Shown here in pieces: positions 1-9,534 of a stretch of DNA of 64,000 nucleotides. A program made the translations under genes and the position numbers. This DNA is from Eutreptiella sp. 'Long Island Sound 2002' (lineage: Eukaryota; Euglenozoa; Euglenophyceae; Eutreptiales; Eutreptiaceae). Numbering within the stretch: the first letter of the stretch is position 1; each line of letters starts with the position of its first letter. A model generated the notes under the pieces. It had not been told where the DNA came from. It saw only the letters and a program-made list of their open reading frames with translations, and did not search any database. The DNA is taken from NCBI GenBank assembly GCA_964036045.1, contig OZ038400.1, forward strand, positions 10,131,976 through 10,195,975, given 5' to 3'.

Positions 1-719
1 GCGAGTTGCAAGGAATAAAGGGATTGGAGAGAAATTCCACCATAGCTGGTCCGGGAGAGTCCGATGCGTGGGAGCACCTGGGCGCCAAAGTGATCGTACT
101 GGCTTGTTGGACTTTTTTAGTCACCAAAACATGCAAACTAGCGGAAACAATCATCGTAAACGTGTTACGCCACTTCTCACGATCGTTTTGAGTATATGTG
201 AGCCTGTTTTTTGGGCCGTTCAGCATCATTTATGAGATGAATACAGAAAACTCCTGAGTTTGGGTGATTTTGATGATGGCATGGCCGGAAAAAAAAATTT
301 GCGGGGGGGGGGGCAAAAATTTTTTTTTCGCATTTTTGGGTACTATTCGATGTGGACTTCGCAATGAAAGCAAAAAAAACGGTGGTGCGCATACCAGTTT
401 GGAGATATGGGCCTTGCAAACATTCGGTCCAAGAGGGTTGGAAACTTTGTTTTGCCGTTTTCTCCGTTTTTTTTTCTCGGCACAGGGGTGCACCCACACC
501 CACCACGGACCACGTATTGGTGCCAAACCAACCTCAAATATGATTTTTGGGGGTTAGGGACAACATGGCCCCACCAACCGCCCAAAAATGCAGGGTGGCT
601 TGCCCCCTGGGCAACGGCAAAGGGCCGCACCCCTTGGGACGGGGCTTCGCCGCTTGCCCAAGGGGGCCCCCCTCCAGTCGCATTGAGCACGTCCTATAGG
701 GGGGTAGACGCCACCAGTT
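1..719. repeat. Left partial monomer U0, with private substitutions
   Basis: Unit U0 lacks only its first 16 bases. It differs from the other units at 221 (C, where others have T), 383 (T in the GGGGG run after A8), 507 (G in CCACGGAC), 676 (A in CTCCAGTCG) and 707 (G in GTAGACG). These five changes look private in the window. It otherwise has the C710 state and an A9/G11/T9 cassette like its right neighbours. Confidence 0.9.
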
Positions 720-1021
720 TTGAGATATTTGGGGCGCGAGTTGCAAGGAATAAAGGGATTGGAGAGAAATTTTACCATAGCTGGTCCGGGAGAGTCCGAT
801 GCGTGGGAGCACCTGGGCGCCAAAGTGATCGTACTGGCTTGTTGGACTTTTTTAGTCACCAAAACATGCAAACTAGCGGAAACAATCATCGTAAACGTGT
901 TACGCCACTTCTCACGATCGTTTTGAGTATATGTGAGCCTGTTTTTTGGGCCGTTTAGCATCATTTATGAGATGAATACAGAAAACTCCTGAGTTTGGGT
1001 GATTTTGATGATGGCATGGCC

Positions 1022-1066
1022 GGAAAAAAAAATTTGCGGGGGGGGGGGCAAAAATTTTTTTTTCGC
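1022..1066. repeat. Homopolymer cassette (A-run / G-run / T-run) of the monomer
   Basis: In U1 this reads CGG, A9 (1024-1032), TTT, GC, G11 (1038-1048), C, A5 (1050-1054), T9 (1055-1063), CGC. The equivalent cassette in every unit is the main length-variable site. Uninterrupted G runs span 10 to 14, the A run before TTT/TTTT is usually 8 or 9, the A run after G is 4 to 6, and the T run is 7 to 10. Two linked forms exist: CCGG-A9-TTTGC (G-type) and CCGGG-A8-TTTTC (T-type). Nine units (U24, U29, U30, U33, U36, U40, U41, U45, U48) have an A inside the G run, and all nine keep exactly G2-A-G8. The stretch is a plausible slippage, bent-DNA and G-quadruplex-prone site; those properties are inferred, not shown. 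Confidence 0.9.
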
Positions 1067-1127
1067 ATTTTTGGGTACTATTCGATGTGGACTTCGCAAT
1101 GAAAGCAAAAAAAACGGGGGTGCGCAT

Positions 1128-1180
1128 ACCAGTTTGGAGATATGGGCCTTGCAAACATTCGGTCCAAGAGGGTTGGAAAC
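1128..1180. repeat. Internal degenerate sub-repeat, copy 1
   Basis: ACCAGTTT (1128-1135), then G, GAGATAT, a short spacer, TTGCAA, and further on AAGAGGGTTGGAAAC. The same order of words occurs 320 bases downstream, starting at 1448. The two copies share ACCAGTTT, GAGATAT and TTGCAA exactly and a GG-TTGGA segment approximately. This suggests that the 735-base unit is a composite that once contained a shorter repeated segment. I aligned only by eye. Confidence 0.5.
1157..1173. other. CENP-B-box-like 17-mer (one core mismatch)
   Basis: Reads ATTCGGTCCAAGAGGGT. Against the essential CENP-B box pattern N-TTCG-NNNN-A-NN-CGGG-N, it matches 8 of the 9 fixed bases; the first base of CGGG is A. It recurs once per unit and looked invariant in the units I read. 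With one 735-base monomer and both strands, an 8-of-9 match is expected by chance at roughly 0.16 per monomer, so this is only suggestive. If the host is a plant, no true CENP-B binding would be expected. Confidence 0.2.
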
Positions 1181-1334
1181 TTTGTTTTGCCGTTTTCTCC
1201 GTTTTTTTTTCTCGGCACAGGGGTGCACCCACACCCACCACCGACCACGTATTGGTGCCAAACCAACCTCAAATATGATTTTTGGGGGTTAGGGACAACA
1301 TGGCCCCACCAACCGCCCAAAAATGCAGGGTGGC

Positions 1335-1408
1335 TTGCCCCCTGGGCAACGGCAAAGGGCCGCACCCCTTGGGACGGGGCTTCGCCGCTTGCCCAAGGGG
1401 GCCCCCCT
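1335..1408. other. GC-rich nested inverted repeats in the monomer
   Basis: Three dyads lie within 74 bases. TTGCCC (1335-1340) pairs with GGGCAA (1344-1349) over a 3-base loop. CCCCTTGGG (1365-1373) pairs perfectly with CCCAAGGGG (1392-1400) over an 18-base loop that itself contains GGCTTCGCC. AGGGGG (1396-1401) pairs with CCCCCT (1403-1408) around a single C, and competes with the previous stem. The block recurs in every unit. Offset 642 (C/T) falls just before the 9-bp stem, and offsets 657 and about 664 fall in its loop, so the stem bases themselves look unchanged in the units I read. Hairpin or cruciform formation is inferred from pairing only. Confidence 0.75.
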
Positions 1409-1447
1409 CCGGTCGCATTGAGCACGTCCTATAGGGGGGTAAACGCC

Positions 1448-1506
1448 ACCAGTTTTGAGATATTTGGGGCGCGAGTTGCAAGGAATAAAGGGATTGGAGA
1501 GAAATT
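1448..1506. repeat. Internal degenerate sub-repeat, copy 2
   Basis: ACCAGTTT (1448-1455), T, GAGATAT, a spacer, TTGCAA, then AAAGGGATTGGAGAG. Partner of the copy at 1128-1180, spanning the chosen unit boundary. Spacing between the copies is 320 bases one way and about 415 the other, so the monomer is not a simple symmetric dimer. Confidence 0.5.
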
Positions 1507-2923
1507 CCACCATAGCTGGTCCGGGAGAGTCCGATGTGTGGGAGCACCTGGGCGCCAAAGTGATCGTACTGGCTTGTTGGACTTTTTTAGTCACCAAAAC
1601 ATGCAAACTAGCGGAAACAATCATCGTAAACGTGTTACGCCACTTCTCACGATCGTTTTGAGTATATGTGAGCCTGTTTTTTGGGCCGTTTAGCATCATT
1701 TATGAGATGAATACAGAAAACTCCTGAGTTTGGGTGATTTTGATGATGGCATGGCCGGAAAAAAAAATTTGCGGGGGGGGGGGCAAAAATTTTTTTTTCG
1801 CATTTTTGGGTACTATTCGATGTGGACTTCGCAATGAAAGCAAAAAAAACGGGGGTGCGCATACCAGTTTGGAGATATGGGCCTTGCAAACATTCGGTCC
1901 AAGAGGGTTGGAAACTTTGTTTTGCCGTTTTCTCCGTTTTTTTTTCTCGGCACAGGGGTGCACCCACACCCACCACCGACCACGTATTGGTGCCAAACCA
2001 ACCTCAAATATGATTTTTGGGGGTTAGGGACAACATGGCCCCACCAACCGCCCAAAAATGCAGGGTGGCTTGCCCCCTGGGCAACGGCAAAGGGCCGCAC
2101 CCCTTGGGACGGGGCTTCGCCGCTTGCCCAAGGGGGCCCCCCTCCGGTCGCATTGAGCACGTCCTATAGGGGGGTAAACGCCACCAGTTTTGAGATATTT
2201 GGGGCGCGAGTTGCAAGGAATAAAGGGATTGGAGAGAAATTCCACCATAGCTGGTCCGGGAGAGTCCGATGTGTGGGAGCACCTGGGCGCCAAAGTGATC
2301 GTACTGGCTTGTTGGACTTTTTTAGTCACCAAAACATGCAAACTAGCGGAAACAATCATCGTAAACGTGTTACGCCACTTCTCACGATCGTTTTGAGTAT
2401 ATGTGAGCCTGTTTTTTGGGCCGTTTAGCATCATTTATGAGATGAATACAGAAAACTCCTGAGTTTGGGTGATTTTGATGATGGCATGGCCGGAAAAAAA
2501 AATTTGCGGGGGGGGGGGCAAAAATTTTTTTTCGCATTTTTGGGTACTATTCGATGTTGACTTCGCAATGAAAGCAAAAAAAACGGGGGTGCGCATACCA
2601 GTTTGGAGATATGGGCCTTGCAAACATTCGGTCCAAGAGGGTTGGAAACTTTGTTTTGCCGTTTTCTCCGTTTTTTTTTCTCGGCACAGGGGTGCACCCA
2701 CACCCACCACCGACCACGTATTGGTGCCAAACCAACCTCAAATATGATTTTTGGGGGTTAGGGACAACATGGCCCCACCAACCGCCCAAAAATGCAGGGT
2801 GGCTTGCCCCCTGGGCAACGGCAAAGGGCCGCACCCCTTGGGACGGGGCTTTGCCGCTTGCCCAAGGGGGCCCCCCTCCGGTCGCATTGAGCACGTCCTA
2901 TAGGGGGGTAAACGCCACCAGTT

Positions 2924-5862
2924 TTGAGATATTTGGGGCGCGAGTTGCAAGGAATAAAGGGATTGGAGAGAAATTTTACCATAGCTGGTCCGGGAGAGTC
3001 CGATGCGTGGGAGCACCTGGGCGCCAAAGTGATCGTACTGGCTTGTTGGACTTTTTTAGTCACCAAAACATGCAAACTAGCGGAAACAATCATCGTAAAC
3101 GTGTTACGCCACTTCTCACGATCGTTTTGAGTATATGTGAGCCTGTTTTTTGGGCCGTTTAGCATCATTTATGAGATGAATACAGAAAACTCCTGAGTTT
3201 GGGTGATTTTGATGATGGCATGGCCGGAAAAAAAAATTTGCGGGGGGGGGGGCAAAAATTTTTTTTTCGCATTTTTGGGTACTATTCGATGTGGACTTCG
3301 CAATGAAAGCAAAAAAAACGGGGGTGCGCATACCAGTTTGGAGATATGGGCCTTGCAAACATTCGGTCCAAGAGGGTTGGAAACTTTGTTTTGCCGTTTT
3401 CTCCGTTTTTTTTTCTCGGCACAGGGGTGCACCCACACCCACCACCGACCACGTATTGGTGCCAAACCAACCTCAAATATGATTTTTGGGGGTTAGGGAC
3501 AACATGGCCCCACCAACCGCCCAAAAATGCAGGGTGGCTTGCCCCCTGGGCAACGGCAAAGGGCCGCACCCCTTGGGACGGGGCTTCGCCGCTTGCCCAA
3601 GGGGGCCCCCCTCCGGTCGCATTGAGCACGTCCTATAGGGGGGTAAACGCCACCAGTTTTGAGATATTTGGGGCGCGAGTTGCAAGGAATAAAGGGATTG
3701 GAGAGAAATTCCACCATAGCTGGTCCGGGAGAGTCCGATGTGTGGGAGCACCTGGGCGCCAAAGTGATCGTACTGGCTTGTTGGACTTTTTTAGTCACCA
3801 AAACATGCAAACTAGCGGAAACAATCATCGTAAACGTGTTACGCCACTTCTCACGATCGTTTTGAGTATATGTGAGCCTGTTTTTTGGGCCGTTTAGCAT
3901 CATTTATGAGATGAATACAGAAAACTCCTGAGTTTGGGTGATTTTGATGATGGCATGGCCGGAAAAAAAAATTTGCGGGGGGGGGGGCAAAAATTTTTTT
4001 TTCGCATTTTTGGGTACTATTCGATGTGGACTTCGCAATGAAAGCAAAAAAAACGGGGGTGCGCATACCAGTTTGGAGATATGGGCCTTGCAAACATTCG
4101 GTCCAAGAGGGTTGGAAACTTTGTTTTGCCGTTTTCTCCGTTTTTTTTTCTCGGCACAGGGGTGCACCCACACCCACCACCGACCACGTATTGGTGCCAA
4201 ACCAACCTCAAATATGATTTTTGGGGGTTAGGGACAACATGGCCCCACCAACCGCCCAAAAATGCAGGGTGGCTTGCCCCCTGGGCAACGGCAAAGGGCC
4301 GCACCCCTTGGGACGGGGCTTCGCCGCTTGCCCAAGGGGGCCCCCCTCCGGTCGCATTGAGCACGTCCTATAGGGGGGTAAACGCCACCAGTTTTGAGAT
4401 ATTTGGGGCGCGAGTTGCAAGGAATAAAGGGATTGGAGAGAAATTCCACCATAGCTGGTCCGGGAGAGTCCGATGTGTGGGAGCACCTGGGCGCCAAAGT
4501 GATCGTACTGGCTTGTTGGACTTTTTTAGTCACCAAAACATGCAAACTAGCGGAAACAATCATCGTAAACGTGTTACGCCACTTCTCACGATCGTTTTGA
4601 GTATATGTGAGCCTGTTTTTTGGGCCGTTTAGCATCATTTATGAGATGAATACAGAAAACTCCTGAGTTTGGGTGATTTTGATGATGGCATGGCCGGAAA
4701 AAAAAATTTGCGGGGGGGGGGGCAAAAATTTTTTTTTCGCATTTTTGGGTACTATTCGATGTGGACTTCGCAATGAAAGCAAAAAAAACGGGGGTGCGCA
4801 TACCAGTTTGGAGATATGGGCCTTGCAAACATTCGGTCCAAGAGGGTTGGAAACTTTGTTTTGCCGTTTTCTCCGTTTTTTTTTCTCGGCACAGGGGTGC
4901 ACCCACACCCACCACCGACCACGTATTGGTGCCAAACCAACCTCAAATATGATTTTTGGGGGTTAGGGACAACATGGCCCCACCAACCGCCCAAAAATGC
5001 AGGGTGGCTTGCCCCCTGGGCAACGGCAAAGGGCCGCACCCCTTGGGACGGGGCTTCGCCGCTTGCCCAAGGGGGCCCCCCTCCGGTCGCATTGAGCACG
5101 TCCTATAGGGGGGTAAACGCCACCAGTTTTGAGATATTTGGGGCGCGAGTTGCAAGGAATAAAGGGATTGGAGAGAAATTCCACCATAGCTGGTCCGGGA
5201 GAGTCCGATGTGTGGGAGCACCTGGGCGCCAAAGTGATCGTACTGGCTTGTTGGACTTTTTTAGTCACCAAAACATGCAAACTAGCGGAAACAATCATCG
5301 TAAACGTGTTACGCCACTTCTCACGATCGTTTTGAGTATATGTGAGCCTGTTTTTTGGGCCGTTTAGCATCATTTATGAGATGAATACAGAAAACTCCTG
5401 AGTTTGGGTGATTTTGATGATGGCATGGCCGGAAAAAAAAATTTGCGGGGGGGGGGGCAAAAATTTTTTTTCGCATTTTTGGGTACTATTCGATGTGGAC
5501 TTCGCAATGAAAGCAAAAAAAACGGGGGTGCGCATACCAGTTTGGAGATATGGGCCTTGCAAACATTCGGTCCAAGAGGGTTGGAAACTTTGTTTTGCCG
5601 TTTTCTCCGTTTTTTTTTCTCGGCACAGGGGTGCACCCACACCCACCACCGACCACGTATTGGTGCCAAACCAACCTCAAATATGATTTTTGGGGGTTAG
5701 GGACAACATGGCCCCACCAACCGCCCAAAAATGCAGGGTGGCTTGCCCCCTGGGCAACGGCAAAGGGCCGCACCCCTTGGGACGGGGCTTTGCCGCTTGC
5801 CCAAGGGGGCCCCCCTCCGGTCGCATTGAGCACGTCCTATAGGGGGGTAAACGCCACCAGTT
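2924..5862. repeat. HOR block U4-U7 (tetramer, one extra T83 unit)
   Basis: U4 (2924) is TT53/C83, and U5 (3659), U6 (4394) and U7 (5129) are T83. U7 repeats the U3 features: 734 bases, T8 run and TTTGCC. Relative to U1-U3 the block has one extra internal T83 unit, as expected from unequal exchange by one monomer. Confidence 0.85.
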
Positions 5863-7332
5863 TTGAGATATTTGGGGCGCGAGTTGCAAGGAATAAAGGG
5901 ATTGGAGAGAAATTTTACCATAGCTGGTCCGGGAGATTCCGATGCGTGGGAGCACCTGGGCGCCAAAGTGATCGTACTGGCTTGTTGGACTTTTTTAGTC
6001 ACCAAAACATGCAAACTAGCGGAAACAATCATCGTAAACGTGTTACGCCACTTCTCACGATCGTTTTGAGTATATGTGAGCCTGTTTTTTGGGCCGTTTA
6101 GCATCATTTATGAGATGAATACAGAAAACTCCTGAGTTTGGGTGATTTTGATGATGGCATGGCCGGAAAAGAAAATTTGCGGGGGGGGGGGCAAAAATTT
6201 TTTTTTCGCATTTTTGGGTACTATTCGATGTGGACTTCGCAATGAAAGCAAAAAAAACGGGGGTGCGCATACCAGTTTGGAGATATGGGCCTTGCAAACA
6301 TTCGGTCCAAGAGGGTTGGAAACTTTGTTTTGCCGTTTTCTCCGTTTTTTTTTCTCGGCACAGGGGTGCACCCACACCCACCACCGACCACGTATTGGTG
6401 CCAAACCAACCTCAAATATGATTTTTGGGGGTTAGGGACAACATGGCCCCACCAACCGCCCAAAAATGCAGGGTGGCTTGCCCCCTGGGCAACGGCAAAG
6501 GGCCGCACCCCTTGGGACGGGGCTTCGCCGCTTGCCCAAGGGGGCCCCCCTCCGGTCGCATTGAGCACGTCCTATAGGGGGGTAAACGCCACCAGTTTTG
6601 AGATATTTGGGGCGCGAGTTGCAAGGAATAAAGGGATTGGAGAGAAATTCCACCATAGCTGGTCCGGGAGAGTCCGATGTGTGGGAGCACCTGGGCGCCA
6701 AAGTGATCGTACTGGCTTGTTGGACTTTTTTAGTCACCAAAACATGCAAACTAGCGGAAACAATCATCGTAAACGTGTTACGCCACTTCTCACGATCGTT
6801 TTGAGTATATGTGAGCCTGTTTTTTGGGCCGTTTAGCATCATTTATGAGATGAATACAGAAAACTCCTGAGTTTGGGTGATTTTGATGATGGCATGGCCG
6901 GAAAAAAAAATTTGCGGGGGGGGGGGCAAAAATTTTTTTTTCGCATTTTTGGGTACTATTCGATGTGGACTTCGCAATGAAAGCAAAAAAAACGGGGGTG
7001 CGCATACCAGTTTGGAGATATGGGCCTTGCAAACATTCGGTCCAAGAGGGTTGGAAACTTTGTTTTGCCGTTTTCTCCGTTTTTTTTTCTCGGCACAGGG
7101 GTGCACCCACACCCACCACCGACCACGTATTGGTGCCAAACCAACCTCAAATATGATTTTTGGGGGTTAGGGACAACATGGCCCCACCAACCGCCCAAAA
7201 ATGCAGGGTGGCTTGCCCCCTGGGCAACGGCAAAGGGCCGCACCCCTTGGGACAGGGCTTCGCCGCTTGCCCAAGGGGGCCCCCCTCCGGTCGCATTGAG
7301 CACGTCCTATAGGGGGGTAAACGCCACCAGTT
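5863..7332. repeat. U8-U9: third TT53 block, truncated
   Basis: U8 (5863) is TT53/C83 with private changes GAGATTCC (near 5937) and a G interrupting the A run (near 6171). U9 (6598) is T83, ends with C710, and has GACAGG at 7254 (A at offset 657). This A657 state is seen again only in U11, linking U9 to the next dimer block. Confidence 0.8.
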
Positions 7333-9534
7333 TTGAGATATTTGGGGCGCGAGTTGCAAGGAATAAAGGGATTGGAGAGAAATTCCACCATAGCTGGTCC
7401 GGGAGAGTCCGATGTGTGGGAGCACCTGGGCGCCAAAGTGATCGTACTGGCTTGTTGGACTTTTTTAGTCACCAAAACATGCAAACTAGCGGAAACAATC
7501 ATCGTAAACGTGTTACGCCACTTCTCACGATCGTTTTGAGTATATGTGAGCCTGTTTTTTGGGCCGTTTAGCATCATTTATGAGATGAATACAGAAAACT
7601 CCTGAGTTTGGGTGATTTTGATGATGGCATGGCCGGAAAAAAAATTTGCGGGGGGGGGGGCAAAAATTTTTTTTCGCATTTTTGGGTACTATTCGATGTG
7701 GACTTCGCAATGAAAGCAAAAAAAACGGGGGTGCGCATACCAGTTTGGAGATATGGGCCTTGCAAACATTCGGTCCAAGAGGGTTGGAAACTTTGTTTTG
7801 CCGTTTTCTCCGTTTTTTTTTCTCGGCACAGGGGTGCACCCACACCCACCACCGACCACGTATTGGTGCCAAACCAACCTCAAATATGATTTTTGGGGGT
7901 TAGGGACAACATGGCCCCACCAACCGCCCAAAAATGCAGGGTGGCTTGCCCCCTGGGCAACGGCAAAGGGCCGCACCCCTTGGGACGGGGCTTCGCCGCT
8001 TGCCCAAGGGGGCCCCCCTCCGGTCGCATTGAGCACGTCGTATAGGGGGGTAAACGCCACCAGTTTTGAGATATTTGGGGCGCGAGTTGCAAGGAATAAA
8101 GGGATTGGAGAGAAATTCCACCATAGCTGGTCCGGGAGAGTCCGATGCGTGGGAGCACCTGGGCGCCAAAGTGATCGTACTGGCTTGTTGGACTTTTTTA
8201 GTCACCAAAACATGCAAACTAGCGGAAACAATCATCGTAAACGTGTTACGCCACTTCTCACGATCGTTTTGAGTATATGTGAGCCTGTTTTTTGGGCCGT
8301 TTAGCATCATTTATGAGATGAATACAGAAAACTCCTGAGTTTGGGTGATTTTGATGATGGCATGGCCGGAAAAAAAAATTTGCGGGGGGGGGGGCAAAAA
8401 TTTTTTTTTCGCATTTTTGGGTACTATTCGATGTGGACTTCGCAATGAAAGCAAAAAAAACGGGGGTGCGCATACCAGTTTGGAGATATGGGCCTTGCAA
8501 ACATTCGGTCCAAGAGGGTTGGAAACTTTGTTTTGCCGTTTTCTCCGTTTTTTTTTCTCGGCACAGGGGTGCACCCACACCCACCACCGACCACGTATTG
8601 GTGCCAAACCAACCTCAAATATGATTTTTGGGGGTTAGGGACAACATGGCCCCACCAACCGCCCAAAAATGCAGGGTGGCTTGCCCCCTGGGCAACGGCA
8701 AAGGGCCGCACCCCTTGGGACAGGGCTTCGCCGCTTGCCCAAGGGGGCCCCCCTCCGGTCGCATTGAGCACGTCCTATAGGGGGGTAAACGCCACCAGTT
8801 TTGAGATATTTGGGGCGCGAGTTGCAAGGAATAAAGGGATTGGAGAGAAATTCCACCATAGCTGGTCCGGGAGAGTCCGATGTGTGGGAGCACCTGGGCG
8901 CCAAAGTGATCGTACTGGCTTGTTGGACTTTTTTAGTCACCAAAACATGCAAACTAGCGGAAACAATCATCGTAAACGTGTTACGCCACTTCTCACGATC
9001 GTTTTGAGTATATGTGAGCCTGTTTTTTGGGCCGTTTAGCATCATTTATGAGATGAATACAGAAAACTCCTGAGTTTGGGTGATTTTGATGATGGCATGG
9101 CCGGAAAAAAAAATTTGCGGGGGGGGGGGCAAAAATTTTTTTTCGCATTTTTGGGTACTATTCGATGTGGACTTCGCAATGAAAGCAAAAAAAACGGGGG
9201 TGCGCATACCAGTTTGGAGATATGGGCCTTGCAAACATTCGGTCCAAGAGGGTTGGAAACTTTGTTTTGCCGTTTTCTCCGTTTTTTTTTCTCGGCACAG
9301 GGGTGCACCCACACCCACCACCGACCACGTATTGGTGCCAAACCAACCTCAAATATGATTTTTGGGGGTTAGGGACAACATGGCCCCACCAACCGCCCAA
9401 AAATGCAGGGTGGCTTGCCCCCTGGGCAACGGCAAAGGGCCGCACCCCTTGGGACGGGGCTTCGCCGCTTGCCCAAGGGGGCCCCCCTCCGGTCGCATTG
9501 AGCACGTCGTATAGGGGGGTAAACGCCACCAGTT
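7333..9534. repeat. U10-U12: transition from C710 to G710 units
   Basis: U10 (7333, T83, 733 bases with A8 and T8 runs) ends with the first G710 in the window. U11 (8066, C83) has A657 and C710 like U9. U12 (8801, T83, 734 bases) ends with G710. The pair U9-U10 (6598-8065) and the pair U11-U12 (8066-9534) thus form an approximate dimer repeat about 1.47 kb long, apart from the 5' end of U9/U11. Confidence 0.75.

Larger units (their letters stand above)
720..1454. repeat. Representative complete monomer (U1, 735 bp)
   Basis: First complete unit in the chosen phase. In order it holds a mixed-composition 5' third (720-1021), the A9/TTT/GC/G11/C/A5/T9 homopolymer cassette (1022-1066), an A8 run (1107-1114), the first copy of an internal degenerate repeat (about 1128-1180), a T9 run (1202-1210), a CA/CC-rich stretch (1216-1247), an isolated GGGTTAGGG-like motif (TTAGGG at 1289-1294), a very GC-rich block with nested inverted repeats (1335-1408), and the second copy of the internal repeat starting at 1448 and running into the next unit. 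This unit carries TT at offsets 53-54 and C at 83 and 710. The boundaries are arbitrary, since any phase of a tandem repeat is equivalent. Confidence 0.95.
720..2923. repeat. HOR block U1-U3 (trimer, TT53 then T83, T83)
   Basis: U1 (720) has TT at offsets 53-54 and C83. U2 (1455) and U3 (2190) have CC at 53-54 and T83. All three end with C710. U3 also has a T8 instead of T9 cassette run, giving 734 bases, a private T near 2557 (GATGTTGAC), and TTTGCC instead of TTCGCC at 2852. The order TT53, T83, T83 recurs in the next block. Confidence 0.85.

Noticed and set aside
407-958. A 183-codon open frame on the + strand recurring in nearly every unit, with overlapping open frames in other frames and on the - strand (up to 136 codons as a rule)
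   Set aside because: Its translation is low-complexity around the homopolymers and resembles no protein I know. Most between-unit variants falling in it change the amino acid, no frame is protected from homopolymer indels (at 39198-39890 and 40666-41358 a one-base deletion merely fuses frames), and long opposing frames coexist. It is a by-product of few stop codons in a conserved repeat.
1202-1210. T9 run as a Pol III terminator for a small RNA gene
   Set aside because: No convincing A and B box pair upstream on either strand; homopolymers are common throughout the unit.
1289-1294. TTAGGG telomere-like motif in GGGGGTTAGGGAC
   Set aside because: A single hexamer per 735 bases with no tandem repetition; expected by chance in G-rich sequence.
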